Shown here: in pieces, positions 8,666 to 16,609 of the stretch
Position numbering within the stretch: position 1 is the first letter of the stretch
Layout: each line of letters starts with the position of its first letter
Made by a program: the position numbers and the translations under genes
The notes under the pieces: generated by a model
Seen by the model: only the letters and a program-made list of their open reading frames with translations
What the model was told of the DNA's origin: nothing
Database searches by the model: none
Origin: Hymenobacter guriensis
GTDB lineage: Bacteria > Bacteroidota > Bacteroidia > Cytophagales > Hymenobacteraceae
Assembly: GCF_015773195.1 (NCBI RefSeq)
Contig: NZ_JADWYK010000015.1
Span: 1 to 64,000, forward strand
DNA length: 64,000 bases
Direction: 5' to 3'

Positions 8666-8705
8666 CCGCTCCCTTCCCGTTTATCAGTATTTTATCCTCC
8701 GTCTT

Positions 8706-9500
8706 ATGACCGTTTTGCTGCTCGAAGATGAGTACCCGGCCGCCGAGCGGCTACAGCGCCTGCTGCGCCAGGCCGCGCCCGAGGCCCAGGTGGCCGCCGT
8801 GCTCGACAGCGTATCCGGCGCCGTGCAGTGGCTGGAAATCAACCCCGCTCCCGACCTCATTCTCTCCGACATTCAACTGGCCGACGGGCTGAGCCTGGAA
8901 ATCTTCGACCAGCTGCTGGTGCGCAGCCCGGTCATTTTCACCACGGCCTACGACGCTTATGCTATCCGCGCTTTCAAAGCCAACAGTGTAGATTACCTGC
9001 TGAAACCAGTGAAGCTAACTGAGCTGACGGCCGCCCTCACCAAGCTGCGCGACTGGCGTCTGGCCCTCGGTGAATCAGCCGGCGCCGAACCGCAACCCGA
9101 AGACACTTCCGCGCACCGCCTGGAGCGCCTAGCTGATGCTTTACCTCGGCCCGACCGGCAGTTTAAAACGCGTTTTCTGGTGCGGAGCGGGGAGCAGCTG
9201 CTGCCGCTGCCGGCAGCCCAGGTAGCTTGGTTTCAGAGCCGGCACGAAACCACCACGCTCACTGCCACCGATGGCCGGCGCTTCGTGGTGGATTACACCT
9301 TGGAGCAGCTGGAAAGCCTGCTCGACCCCAGCCAGTTCTTTCGCCTTAATCGGCAGTTCATTGCCCAGCTGCCGGCCGTGCAGCGCCTGCACCCGCACTT
9401 CAACGGCAAGCTGCTGCTGGACCTGCAGCCCGCTCCCAGCGACGAAGTACTGGTAAGCCGGGAAAAAGCGGCAGCGGTGAAAAGCTGGCTGGAAGGCTGA
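8706..9500 (+). CDS. LytTR response regulator (pair 1)
   Basis: The 264-residue protein has an N-terminal receiver domain with the acidic pocket LLEDE and phosphoacceptor Asp55 (ILSDIQLADG). The conserved Lys lies in DYLLKPV, and a C-terminal LytTR DNA-binding domain spans about residues 160-262. LytTR proteins bind pairs of short direct repeats about two helix turns apart. It is the cognate partner of the kinase just upstream, and its sequence closely resembles the regulator encoded convergently at 9.7-10.5 kb. Confidence 0.93.
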   Translation: MTVLLLEDEYPAAERLQRLLRQAAPEAQVAAVLDSVSGAVQWLEINPAPDLILSDIQLADGLSLEIFDQLLVRSPVIFTTAYDAYAIRAFKANSVDYLLKPVKLTELTAALTKLRDWRLALGESAGAEPQPEDTSAHRLERLADALPRPDRQFKTRFLVRSGEQLLPLPAAQVAWFQSRHETTTLTATDGRRFVVDYTLEQLESLLDPSQFFRLNRQFIAQLPAVQRLHPHFNGKLLLDLQPAPSDEVLVSREKAAAVKSWLEG

Positions 9501-9563
9501 TTTTGTAATGTGCTGATGTGGGCATGTGCGGAATACAGACAATGGCGCTGACGAAGCTTGAAA

Positions 9564-9665
9564 GGACGTGTCTTGCTGAGCTTGTCGAAGCATCTCTACC
9601 GCTTCGTTGAATAACCACCGCAACAAAGCGGTAGAGATGCTTCGGCTCCGCTCAGCATGACGTTC
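9564..9665. repeat. Family A hairpin repeat (copy A2) between convergent regulators
   Basis: The left arm core 9575-9604 and the right arm core 9626-9656 pair with a few mismatches. They share GCTGAG, TCGAAGCATCTCTACCGCTT and its complement with copy A1. The element lies between the stop codons of two convergent LytTR genes, where it could stop transcription from both sides. Confidence 0.85.
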
Positions 9666-9733
9666 AAGGATACAGTCATGACTTGCCAGACACTTTCATC
9701 AGCACATTCCTCGCATCAGCGAAGCGCAGCACA

Positions 9734-10519
9734 TTATCTGTCCAGCCAGGCCTTGAAAGCCGACACTTTCTCCCGGCTCACCAGCACGGTATCATTATCG
9801 GGGGCGGCAGGCTTGAGGATGGTTTGCAGGCGGGAGTTGGTGTAGTGAATGATGTCGTGGATGGCCTCGGCGTGGGCGAGGTAGGCGCGATTGAGACGGA
9901 AGAACACCGTGGGGTCGAGCATGCCTTCCAGCTGCTCCAGGGTGTAATCCACCACGAAGCGCCGGCCTTCCCGGGTGTGCAGCAACGTCACTTTTTCCAG
10001 ACTCGCGAAATAGGCAATCTGCTCCACGGGAATAGCCTTCAGGTGCTCCCCTACCCGCACCACAAAGCGCGACTTGTACTCCTTGGCGGGCTGGGCCTGG
10101 CGCAGCACCTGGGCCAGCAGCGCGGCATCGAAGGTGGGGGCGGCGGCCTCGCGCTGGCGGCGGAGCTTGTCCAGGGCCGCCGTCAGCTCCTCCGGGTCGA
10201 TGGGCTTGAGCAGGTAGTCCACGCTATTCACTTTGAAGGCGCGCAGAGCGTACTTATCGTAGGCCGTGGTGAAGATAACCGGGCTCTGAATATCGAGCCG
10301 CTCAAACAGCTCGAAGCTCAACCCATCGGCCAGGTGAATATCCAGAAACAGCACGTCGGGAGCCAGGCGCAGGGCGCGCAGCAGGGCCTCGGCCTCCGCC
10401 ACCGACTCGGCCGTGCCCACCACTTCCACTGGCTGGGGCTGCTTGCGCAAGAGCTCGGTCAGGCGGCGGGCGGCCAGGGGTTCGTCTTCAATAATCAGGG
10501 CGCGCACGGGAGTAATCAT
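9734..10519 (-). CDS. LytTR response regulator (pair 2)
   Basis: The 261-residue protein has a receiver domain with IIEDE, phosphoacceptor Asp60 (VLFLDIHLADG), DYLLKPID and a C-terminal LytTR DNA-binding domain (about 155-258). It follows its kinase on the minus strand with a gap of about 40 bases. Whole stretches (SPVIFTTAYD, VNSVDYLLKP, VLVSREK) match regulator 1, so the two arose by duplication. Upstream on the same strand lie two genes with paired 21-bp-period direct repeats in their promoters. This regulator, or its paralogue, is the best candidate to bind them. Confidence 0.93.
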   Translation of the reverse strand: MITPVRALIIEDEPLAARRLTELLRKQPQPVEVVGTAESVAEAEALLRALRLAPDVLFLDIHLADGLSFELFERLDIQSPVIFTTAYDKYALRAFKVNSVDYLLKPIDPEELTAALDKLRRQREAAAPTFDAALLAQVLRQAQPAKEYKSRFVVRVGEHLKAIPVEQIAYFASLEKVTLLHTREGRRFVVDYTLEQLEGMLDPTVFFRLNRAYLAHAEAIHDIIHYTNSRLQTILKPAAPDNDTVLVSREKVSAFKAWLDR

Positions 10520-10559
10520 AAGCGAAAGTAACGCGACAGGTGGATTCCGGCCGGAAAAA

Positions 10560-11672
10560 CTACTGCAGCTCCAGCAGCGGCAGCGTCGCGCTGAACTCGG
10601 TTTCGGTCTGGACTACCTGCACGGGCAGCTTGGTGAGAAAAGCGTAGCGGGCTCCCAAATTCTGCAGCCCCAGGCCCGTGGACTCGCCCTCCGGGAGGCG
10701 GCGCGGGCGGCGCTGGTTGCGCACCGTGAGCGTGCGGGCCGCCTCGTCCAGCGTTACCTGAATTTGCAGCGGGTCGCGCTGAGAGGTGGCGTTGTGCTTG
10801 AGGGCATTTTCCAGCAACAGCTGCACGGCCAGCGGGGGCACCAGCAGGGTTTCCAGCGCAGCGGCGGGTGGCAAGTCCATCTGCACCTGCACGCCCTCGC
10901 CCAGACGGGTGCGCTGCAGAAACAGATAGGCCTCTACGAAGCGTATTTCCTCGGCCAGCGGCACCACCTCCTGCTCCTGGGCATCGAGCACGTAGCGGTA
11001 CACCTGGCTGAGCTGACGGATAAAGCGCGTGGCCCGGACCGGGTCGTTTTCTTCCACTAAGGAAGTCAGCGCGTTCAGGGAGTTGAACAGGAAGTGCGGG
11101 TCGAGCTGGCGGCGCAGGGAGTCGGCCTGGGCCTGGGCATTTTCTTTTTCCAGACGCTCGGCCCGCACCGAGGTTTCGCGCCATTCCAGCAGAAACGAGC
11201 GGCTGTGCAGAAACAGGGAAATAACCACCGTAATCAGCAAGGGGAGCAGAAACTGCTTCCATACCCGTGGCTCCAGCAGCAAGCTCAGGGACTCGTGCCA
11301 GAACAACACCAAGGAGCCCGCCGTGATAAGCATAATCACCGCCAAGGAGGCCAGGATAGAGAAAATCACCGACACCAGAAACCGCCGCATGGGCTGCGCC
11401 CGCCAATCTACCTGCCGGTTCAGCCACTGTTGCGGGTAGCTGTTCACCAGCCACAGCCCCACCGTGTAGCACCACGAATGCGCAAAGTTTATCCAGGCTT
11501 TATGCGAGTCCCGCAGGCACTCGGCGCAGGTGCCGTAGGTTACCAGCAGGGCCAGCAGCGTGGTAATAAGCAGGGTGCGCCAGAGCGGCAGGTCGCGGTT
11601 CAGGTAGCGGCGGCCCAGGGCCACGTTGTCGGGGTGCACGGCGGGCGGGGTCCCGGCAGAAGTCACATTCAT
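10560..11672 (-). CDS. LytS-family sensor histidine kinase (pair 2)
   Basis: The 370-residue membrane kinase has four predicted transmembrane segments in its first 150 residues. A short coiled linker precedes the H box LDPHFLFNSLN (His193), followed by the N box LENALKHN and a G box ESTGLGLQNLG. I start it at the ATG at 11672; an upstream in-frame ATG at 11753 would add a proline-rich tail and abut the preceding gene. It is paralogous to kinase 1 and transcribed ahead of its LytTR partner. It belongs to a minus-strand series with the TPR-like gene and the TonB receptor. Confidence 0.92.
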   Translation of the reverse strand: MNVTSAGTPPAVHPDNVALGRRYLNRDLPLWRTLLITTLLALLVTYGTCAECLRDSHKAWINFAHSWCYTVGLWLVNSYPQQWLNRQVDWRAQPMRRFLVSVIFSILASLAVIMLITAGSLVLFWHESLSLLLEPRVWKQFLLPLLITVVISLFLHSRSFLLEWRETSVRAERLEKENAQAQADSLRRQLDPHFLFNSLNALTSLVEENDPVRATRFIRQLSQVYRYVLDAQEQEVVPLAEEIRFVEAYLFLQRTRLGEGVQVQMDLPPAAALETLLVPPLAVQLLLENALKHNATSQRDPLQIQVTLDEAARTLTVRNQRRPRRLPEGESTGLGLQNLGARYAFLTKLPVQVVQTETEFSATLPLLELQ

Positions 11673-11753
11673 GGCTGGCAAGGTAAGCAGCGGCAGGAAA
11701 TGAAGCCAACCACCGGCAGGTGTTGGTGGCTGGCGGGCAGTAAGGCGGTTCAA

Positions 11754-12461
11754 TTACTTGGCCGCGGCCTGAACCGGGGCCGACGCGTACGAAGCCAGCC
11801 GGGCTTTCAGCTGCCGCTCTCCCCAGTTGGGCGCCAGGGCCGAAGCAGGCTTGAACACGGCGAAGCGGGCGTTGGCTTCGTCGTAGAGCAGCTTGGCGGC
11901 GCCGGCCCCACCCCCAAACATTTCAGGCGTATGGTACACGTTGTTGCCCTGCACCAGGTACAGGCGGGGGTTGGCCGGGTTCAGCTTCTTAGCTTTGCTC
12001 AGGGCCGCGGCTACCTGGCTACCGTAGGTGGCAAAGCGCGTCATCGGCGACACCATAAGGCGCCCCTGCCCCAGGTAGGCCTCCAGCACCAGCAGCTCCG
12101 ATTCGTCGCCGCCCAGCTTGCGGGCCTGGGCAAGGGCGGTTTCCGCCTGGTCGAGGTATTTGTCCTTGGCGTCGCCGTCTTCCTTGCTCACAAAGCAGGT
12201 GACGACGCGGGCATAGGCCTGGTAGTAGCGTGGCAGCCAGTCCTGGGGCTTCACCGAGGCGGCGCGCTCCAGCTTGGCATCTACCTGCTTGAGCTGGGCT
12301 GGGTCGCCGGTGCTCATCAGCTCCTGAATGGTGGCGGCCAGCAGCTGCGAGTAGGCATCGGTGGGCTGGGTAGTGGCCGTCGACGGCGCGGCAGGGGAAT
12401 TCTGGGCCGAGGCGGCGAAGGAAGCGGCAACGAGGGCGAGGGTGAACAAAGTCTTTTTCAT
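11754..12461 (-). CDS. Secreted TPR-like protein, function unknown
   Basis: The 235-residue protein has a clear signal peptide (MKKTLFTL to ASAQ, about 20 residues) and an alanine-rich helical body. Its A/L/Y spacing resembles tetratricopeptide helices (for example YLDQAETALAQARKL and ALSKAKKLNPANPRLYL). It probably resides in the periplasm as a binding or scaffold protein. It lies between a LytS kinase gene and a TonB-dependent receptor gene, and its promoter region has the same repeat arrangement as that of the receptor, which points to joint regulation. No enzyme motif is visible. Confidence 0.8.
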   Translation of the reverse strand: MKKTLFTLALVAASFAASAQNSPAAPSTATTQPTDAYSQLLAATIQELMSTGDPAQLKQVDAKLERAASVKPQDWLPRYYQAYARVVTCFVSKEDGDAKDKYLDQAETALAQARKLGGDESELLVLEAYLGQGRLMVSPMTRFATYGSQVAAALSKAKKLNPANPRLYLVQGNNVYHTPEMFGGGAGAAKLLYDEANARFAVFKPASALAPNWGERQLKARLASYASAPVQAAAK

Positions 12462-12513
12462 AACTCAGAAGGGCTGAAAAGTGGTTGGGAAGATGTTGTG
12501 CGGTTGAGTGATT

Positions 12514-12587
12514 CAAAGGTGCGGCGCGGCCGGCCCCGCTGAAACTTGCCGTTACCGAAGCGTCGGATTTTCGGGATGAAGCGTCGG
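12514..12587 (-). promoter_or_regulatory. Putative LytTR-type operator and promoter of the TPR-like gene
   Basis: Two copies of GAAGCGTCGG lie at 12557-12566 and 12578-12587, a 21-bp period (two helix turns). On the minus strand they are followed by the block GGTAACGGCAAGTTTC and then CACCTTTG (12521-12514), which fits the Bacteroidota -7 box TAnnTTTG at all but its first base. The near repeat begins 36 bases from this box, exactly as in front of the TonB receptor (14945-15016). Paired direct repeats about 21 bp apart are the known pattern of LytTR binding sites. Confidence 0.65.
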
Positions 12588-12594
12588 GAAGGAA

Positions 12595-12734
12595 GTTTCT
12601 GGTTGCTGGTTTCGAGTTTCTAGTTGCTGTCATCCTGAGCATGTAACTTGATGCGCCACATGCTAAGGATGACAGGATTAAAATCCCCTGCTGAACAGCT
12701 GACAACCAGCAACTCGAAACCAGCAACTAGAAAC
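12595..12734. repeat. Family B hairpin repeat (copy B2) with nested inner hairpin
   Basis: The outer arms 12595-12618 and 12711-12734 match at 23 of 24 positions. Inside them is a second stem, 12629-12644 with 12658-12673 (15 of 16), whose GTCATCCTGAGC arm recalls family A. The element lies just after the TonB receptor stop on the minus strand, where it may act as a terminator. Confidence 0.8.
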
Positions 12735-12738
12735 CCCT

Positions 12739-14919
12739 TTAGTCCGGTGCAGTATTCAGGTCTACCGGCTTCTTGTTGATGGAGATAAACAGACCGACGA
12801 ACAGCATGCGCGGGGCCGAGGGCGTGACGGCCGTGCGCGCGTAGGTGCCGTCGGGGCTGGCCTGGGTGGCGTAGCGGTAGCCGTACACATTGTCACGGCC
12901 CAGCACATTGCTCATGCTCACGTAGAGAATGGTGAACTGCCCCCGGATGCGGGTGAGGTAGCTGGCGTTGAAGCTCAGGTCCTGGTAGCTGGGCAAGCGG
13001 CCCTGGTTGTAGCCTTCCTGCGTGAGGTCTTGGTATCGGCGCGGGCTGCCGTAGCTGGCCGTGAAGCCTACCTGCGTGTGGGCTTTGGCAATCCAATACT
13101 TGCTCACCACGCTCAGGTTGTGGCGCGCAGCAAAAGTGGGCACGGCCAGCCTGGGGTCCTGCCGAGCCTGGCGACGCGTGTCGAGCAAGCCGTAGCTCAC
13201 CCAGTAATCGGTGTTTTTGAGGGTTTTCCGGTCGCGCCAGTACAGGTCGAGGCCGCGGGCGTAGCCGGTACCGGCGCTGCGGTAGGAGGCTGGGTTATTG
13301 GGCTGCGCCGCGTCGAATACGGTGAGATGCTGATAGGCCTTATCGTAGGCTTCGAGGCGCAGGGTGCGGTTGTCGCGGGCATACTGGTAGGTGACGAGGG
13401 CATGGCGGGCCTGCTCGAAGCGCAGATCCTGGCGCACGCGCAGCAGGTCATTGGCCGGTGTCTGATAAAACAAGCCGTAAGCGCCCGAAACCGAGCTATT
13501 CTCGCTGACCTGCCAGGCAAGGGCCAGGCGTGGAGCGGCGTTCCAGCGGCCCAGCAGCGCCGAGTACTCGGCCCGGCCACCCACGCGGGCCCCCAGCCGG
13601 TCGACCAGGCTGATATCGGCCTCGGCGAAGGCCGCCCCACGACGCTCCGTGAAGCTGCCGGCCTGCCAAACGGGCGCATCCGAGCTTTCCTGGTAGGTGC
13701 GGCGGTACTGCTGTCCCAAGGCCTCAGCGCCCAGCTTCAGACTCCAGTTGGTGCCAGCCGAGTCGTTGGTGAGCACCAGGCGGCCCACCAGGCTTTGTTC
13801 GATTTCCCGCAGGTACATGGCATCGGGGCGCACCTGGTTGTCGTCGCGGGTGAGGGCGGCGCCGGTGTTCAGGCTCCAGCCCCGGCTGAGCGGACTGCGG
13901 AAGGTGGCGTTGAGGTAACCGTTGCCGTTGCGCAGGGCCACGGTGCGGTCGGCGGTGAAGGCTTCATTAGGCTGCCGCAAAGCCAGCTGCTGCTGCTGCC
14001 ACACGCCGTACACTTTCAGCATGCCGGCCTCGCCGGTGCGGTGGCGCAAACTCAGCGACGAACCCAGACTTTGCGGGGCTTTCACCCACCCGAAACTTTG
14101 CGGCACCAGCCCGTAGTAGGGCTGCAGGTTCATGTAGTCGGCTGTAACGGCTACGGAGGTACGCTCCCAGCGCTGCACCCGGCTCAGGCTCCCCCCCACC
14201 GACATCAAACTAACGCCGGTCTGGGATTCGGGGGCCAGGTCAGTCGTGTTCAGCAGCACCACGGCGCTGAGGGCCTGCCCGTATTCGGCCGAGTAGCCCC
14301 CGGTGCTGAACACGGTGCCCTTGAACAGGAAGGGTGAAAACCGCCCCCGGGCCGGCACGCTGGGCACCGAGCCGCCGTAGGGGTTCTGCACGGGCAGCCC
14401 ATCGAGGTAGGTTTTGGTTTCGCCGGCCGCCCCGCCCCGCACGAAGAGCTTGCCCTCGTCGCCGACGCGGGTGGTGCCGGGCAGGGCGTTCAGGGCCCCG
14501 GCCACGTCGCCGAGGGCGCCCGCCGTGGTTACAATGTCGAGGGGCTTGAGCACGGCGCTGCGCTTTTCGTCGCTGGCTTCGAAAGAGCCGACCGTGATGA
14601 CCACACCACCCAACTGATGCCGGTCGGCTTTTAGCTTCAGGGGCAACTGTAGTTCCCCGCCTGCCAGCTGCACGGGCACGGCCTGGGCCACGTAGCCCAG
14701 CAAACTCAGCTGCAGCGTTTGGGCACCGGTTTGGGTGGTTTCGAAGCGAAAAGCGCCCACCGAGTCAGTACTGGCCCCATCGAAGGAGCCGCGCAGGAAC
14801 ACGTTTACACCGGGCAGCGCCTGGCCGTGGTCGTCGCGCACGGTGCCGCGCAGGGTGGTGGTTTGGGCCAGCCCAAGCAGCGGGGCGAGCAGAAGCAGAA
14901 CAAGAATAAAGGGTTTCAT
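12739..14919 (-). CDS. TonB-dependent outer-membrane receptor with carboxypeptidase-like N-terminal domain
   Basis: The 726-residue protein has a signal peptide (to about residue 18) and a CarboxypepD-regulatory-like domain (about 20-105). A plug domain follows (GDVAGALNALPGTTRV, RGGAAGETKTYLDG), then a beta-barrel that runs to the end. It is shorter than SusC proteins and has no SusD partner nearby, so it is more like a siderophore or small-molecule receptor than a glycan importer. Its substrate is unknown. The LytTR-type promoter and the adjacent TPR-like gene suggest it belongs to a small two-component-controlled unit. Confidence 0.88.
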   Translation of the reverse strand: MKPFILVLLLLAPLLGLAQTTTLRGTVRDDHGQALPGVNVFLRGSFDGASTDSVGAFRFETTQTGAQTLQLSLLGYVAQAVPVQLAGGELQLPLKLKADRHQLGGVVITVGSFEASDEKRSAVLKPLDIVTTAGALGDVAGALNALPGTTRVGDEGKLFVRGGAAGETKTYLDGLPVQNPYGGSVPSVPARGRFSPFLFKGTVFSTGGYSAEYGQALSAVVLLNTTDLAPESQTGVSLMSVGGSLSRVQRWERTSVAVTADYMNLQPYYGLVPQSFGWVKAPQSLGSSLSLRHRTGEAGMLKVYGVWQQQQLALRQPNEAFTADRTVALRNGNGYLNATFRSPLSRGWSLNTGAALTRDDNQVRPDAMYLREIEQSLVGRLVLTNDSAGTNWSLKLGAEALGQQYRRTYQESSDAPVWQAGSFTERRGAAFAEADISLVDRLGARVGGRAEYSALLGRWNAAPRLALAWQVSENSSVSGAYGLFYQTPANDLLRVRQDLRFEQARHALVTYQYARDNRTLRLEAYDKAYQHLTVFDAAQPNNPASYRSAGTGYARGLDLYWRDRKTLKNTDYWVSYGLLDTRRQARQDPRLAVPTFAARHNLSVVSKYWIAKAHTQVGFTASYGSPRRYQDLTQEGYNQGRLPSYQDLSFNASYLTRIRGQFTILYVSMSNVLGRDNVYGYRYATQASPDGTYARTAVTPSAPRMLFVGLFISINKKPVDLNTAPD

Positions 14920-14944
14920 AGCCAGCAGTGGTAGCGTGATGGAC

Positions 14945-15016
14945 CAAAAGTGGCCTACTGCCGCCGCGCTGGAAATTTGCTGTTACCGAAGCGTCAGATT
15001 CGGGGTATGAAGCGTG
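14945..15016 (-). promoter_or_regulatory. Putative LytTR-type operator and promoter of the TonB receptor
   Basis: GAAGCGTC at 14988-14995 and GAAGCGTG at 15009-15016 repeat with a 21-bp period. On the minus strand the shared block GGTAACAGCAAATTTC follows, then CACTTTTG (14952-14945) as a candidate -7 box, 36 bases from the near repeat. Every element and spacing matches the site at 12514-12587. The start codon lies 26 bases beyond the box. Confidence 0.65.
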
Positions 15017-15114
15017 AAATAGCCTGTTTTGAGTTTCCGAAAGGGCTACAGCTGACAACCATTTTCGTGCTTTTCGCCTCCTGCTAGTGCTTTCTTTTTA
15101 CTGGATACCCTTGT

Positions 15115-15714
15115 ATGAAATATTCGCTACTCCTTAGCCTTGGCGCCAGCAGCGCACTATTCCTCTCTGCTTGCGAAAAACAGGCGTATGATAACACCGC
15201 CGCTTTCGACAAGCTGACGTTGCCAGCCGCTACCACTTCGGGCGCTGGCTTCCTGGCCTGCAACATCAACGGCCACGTCTGGACTCCGTTCGGCAAGTAT
15301 GAGCAACAAGGTGTGCTTGGCTCTATCTTGACAGATAACTCCTTGATTGTTTACAGTAGTCCTCGGGTTGCTGGTCGCACCCTAGCCGCGGCTTCTGGAC
15401 AGATGAGCCGGGTGCGACAGGGAAAGCCTACCCACGAATCAATGCTTCACCTGGATTTACTGGCCGTTGACACTCTAGGAACAAAGCGCTACCTCAATCC
15501 TACGCTACAAGAAGGATTGATTTATCAGGAATTCACCAACGCTGGCCATACTTACCGCAATCTGGCCAAAAACCCTATCCATGTGGTAGTAAGCCGGTTT
15601 GATGCCGACCAGAAAATAATTAGCGGCACCTTTGAAGGGTATTTGTTTTCTGACTACCCGAACGACTCCATCCACGTCACGGAGGGCCGCTTCGACTTCA
15701 AGCTGCCATTTTAG
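15115..15714 (+). CDS. Small lipoprotein, unknown function (DUF6252-like)
   Basis: The 199-residue protein has a lipoprotein signal peptide with the lipobox FLSAC (Cys20). The mature part contains FLACNINGHVWTPFG and later SGTFEGYLFSD. That layout, with a compact beta-rich domain that opens on a 'NG..W.P' motif, resembles the DUF6252-type lipoproteins of Bacteroidota. I base this on motif resemblance only. It is a single gene, convergent with the next one, with no partner that explains its role. Confidence 0.75.
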   Translation: MKYSLLLSLGASSALFLSACEKQAYDNTAAFDKLTLPAATTSGAGFLACNINGHVWTPFGKYEQQGVLGSILTDNSLIVYSSPRVAGRTLAAASGQMSRVRQGKPTHESMLHLDLLAVDTLGTKRYLNPTLQEGLIYQEFTNAGHTYRNLAKNPIHVVVSRFDADQKIISGTFEGYLFSDYPNDSIHVTEGRFDFKLPF

Positions 15715-15747
15715 CACAAGCCGCTACCCTAAAGCTAGCCTTGGCAG

Positions 15748-16518
15748 CTACTCTGCTGCTTCCGTCACACCCAGCATCACGCCGAAGTCTCCGTCCAGCT
15801 GCTCCCAGCCTTGGGTGGGCAGGTAGGCGCGCGACACAAATCCATCGAGGTACAAAGCCTGTCGGCAGCCCCGGCGCTGGAAGTAGCACGCAAAGTCGTA
15901 GAAGTTGATTTCCTTTTTCGACATCACCAGCAGTAGGCGCCCGTCGGGCAGCAGCCCCACGCCGTTGCGAATCTGCCGGTTTACGGAGCTGGCCCGAAAC
16001 GCCGGGTGCAGCTGCCCATCCAGCACCAGCATCGGCCCCGACTGCGTAGCGTACTGTACTGCCTCCGCCGCGCTAAACCGGGCCGTGGGTACAATACCAG
16101 CCTCCCTGGCACGGGTCAGATAGAACACGCCGTTGGGCTGGAGGTAGAAGTTACCGGTACCGTGGGTGGTATCCAGCGGGGTACGCTGCTGCCCATTCTC
16201 GATGAACAGCCCCAGCGGCACCGGGCCGGTGTGGTACATGCCCCCGTTGCAGGCAAAGACAAGGCGCTGCCCACGGCCACTGAGCCAGTCGCGTAGGTGG
16301 CCGAGGCTGCGTAGGGGCTGGCCGTGCTCATCCTGCCAGTACAGGCGCAGCGTTTGCCGCCGCGGGTTCACCGTGTAGCTGATGAACTGGTCGGCGTCGG
16401 TAGCGTCGGGCGGGGTGCAGGTGGTGAGGGCTGTGCTCAGGGCAAGTACAGTTGCCAGCTGCCAGAAAGCGGAATGAACTACACGAAATTTGCCAGCGCC
16501 AGTGGAAACATCCTTCAT
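15748..16518 (-). CDS. Phosphodiester glycosidase family lipoprotein (NAGPA/DUF2233)
   Basis: The 256-residue protein starts at the ATG at 16518 with a hydrophobic segment and a lipobox-like LTTC (Cys34). The domain shows the family's landmarks: ACNGGMY, PLGLFIENG, TGNFYLQPNGVF, QSGPMLVLDG, NGVGLLPDGRLLLV and LYLDGFVSRAY. Relatives cleave phosphodiester-linked N-acetylglucosamine or act on exopolysaccharides. The natural substrate here is unknown. A longer reading frame from 16611 would overlap the divergent pirin gene and is rejected. It is probably anchored in a membrane facing the periplasm or outside. Confidence 0.85.
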   Translation of the reverse strand: MKDVSTGAGKFRVVHSAFWQLATVLALSTALTTCTPPDATDADQFISYTVNPRRQTLRLYWQDEHGQPLRSLGHLRDWLSGRGQRLVFACNGGMYHTGPVPLGLFIENGQQRTPLDTTHGTGNFYLQPNGVFYLTRAREAGIVPTARFSAAEAVQYATQSGPMLVLDGQLHPAFRASSVNRQIRNGVGLLPDGRLLLVMSKKEINFYDFACYFQRRGCRQALYLDGFVSRAYLPTQGWEQLDGDFGVMLGVTEAAE

Positions 16519-16609
16519 GCGTTGAAGGTATTTACTAGCCCTGAAACCATTGGCAGTTCTTGTTCCGGCCTTAGCCTGGATAGACGGCTGCTCTTCCCCA
16601 TTCTGCCTC

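Noticed and set aside
11094..12542. 482-codon plus-strand open frame over the kinase and TPR-like genes
   Set aside because: It crosses two well-supported minus-strand genes and an intergenic promoter, has a Gln/Gly/Arg-rich composition and no domain.
12739..14919. SusC homologue
   Set aside because: At 726 residues it is too short, it lacks the SusC-type GSRASNGVIIITTKKG plug signature, and there is no SusD gene next to it.
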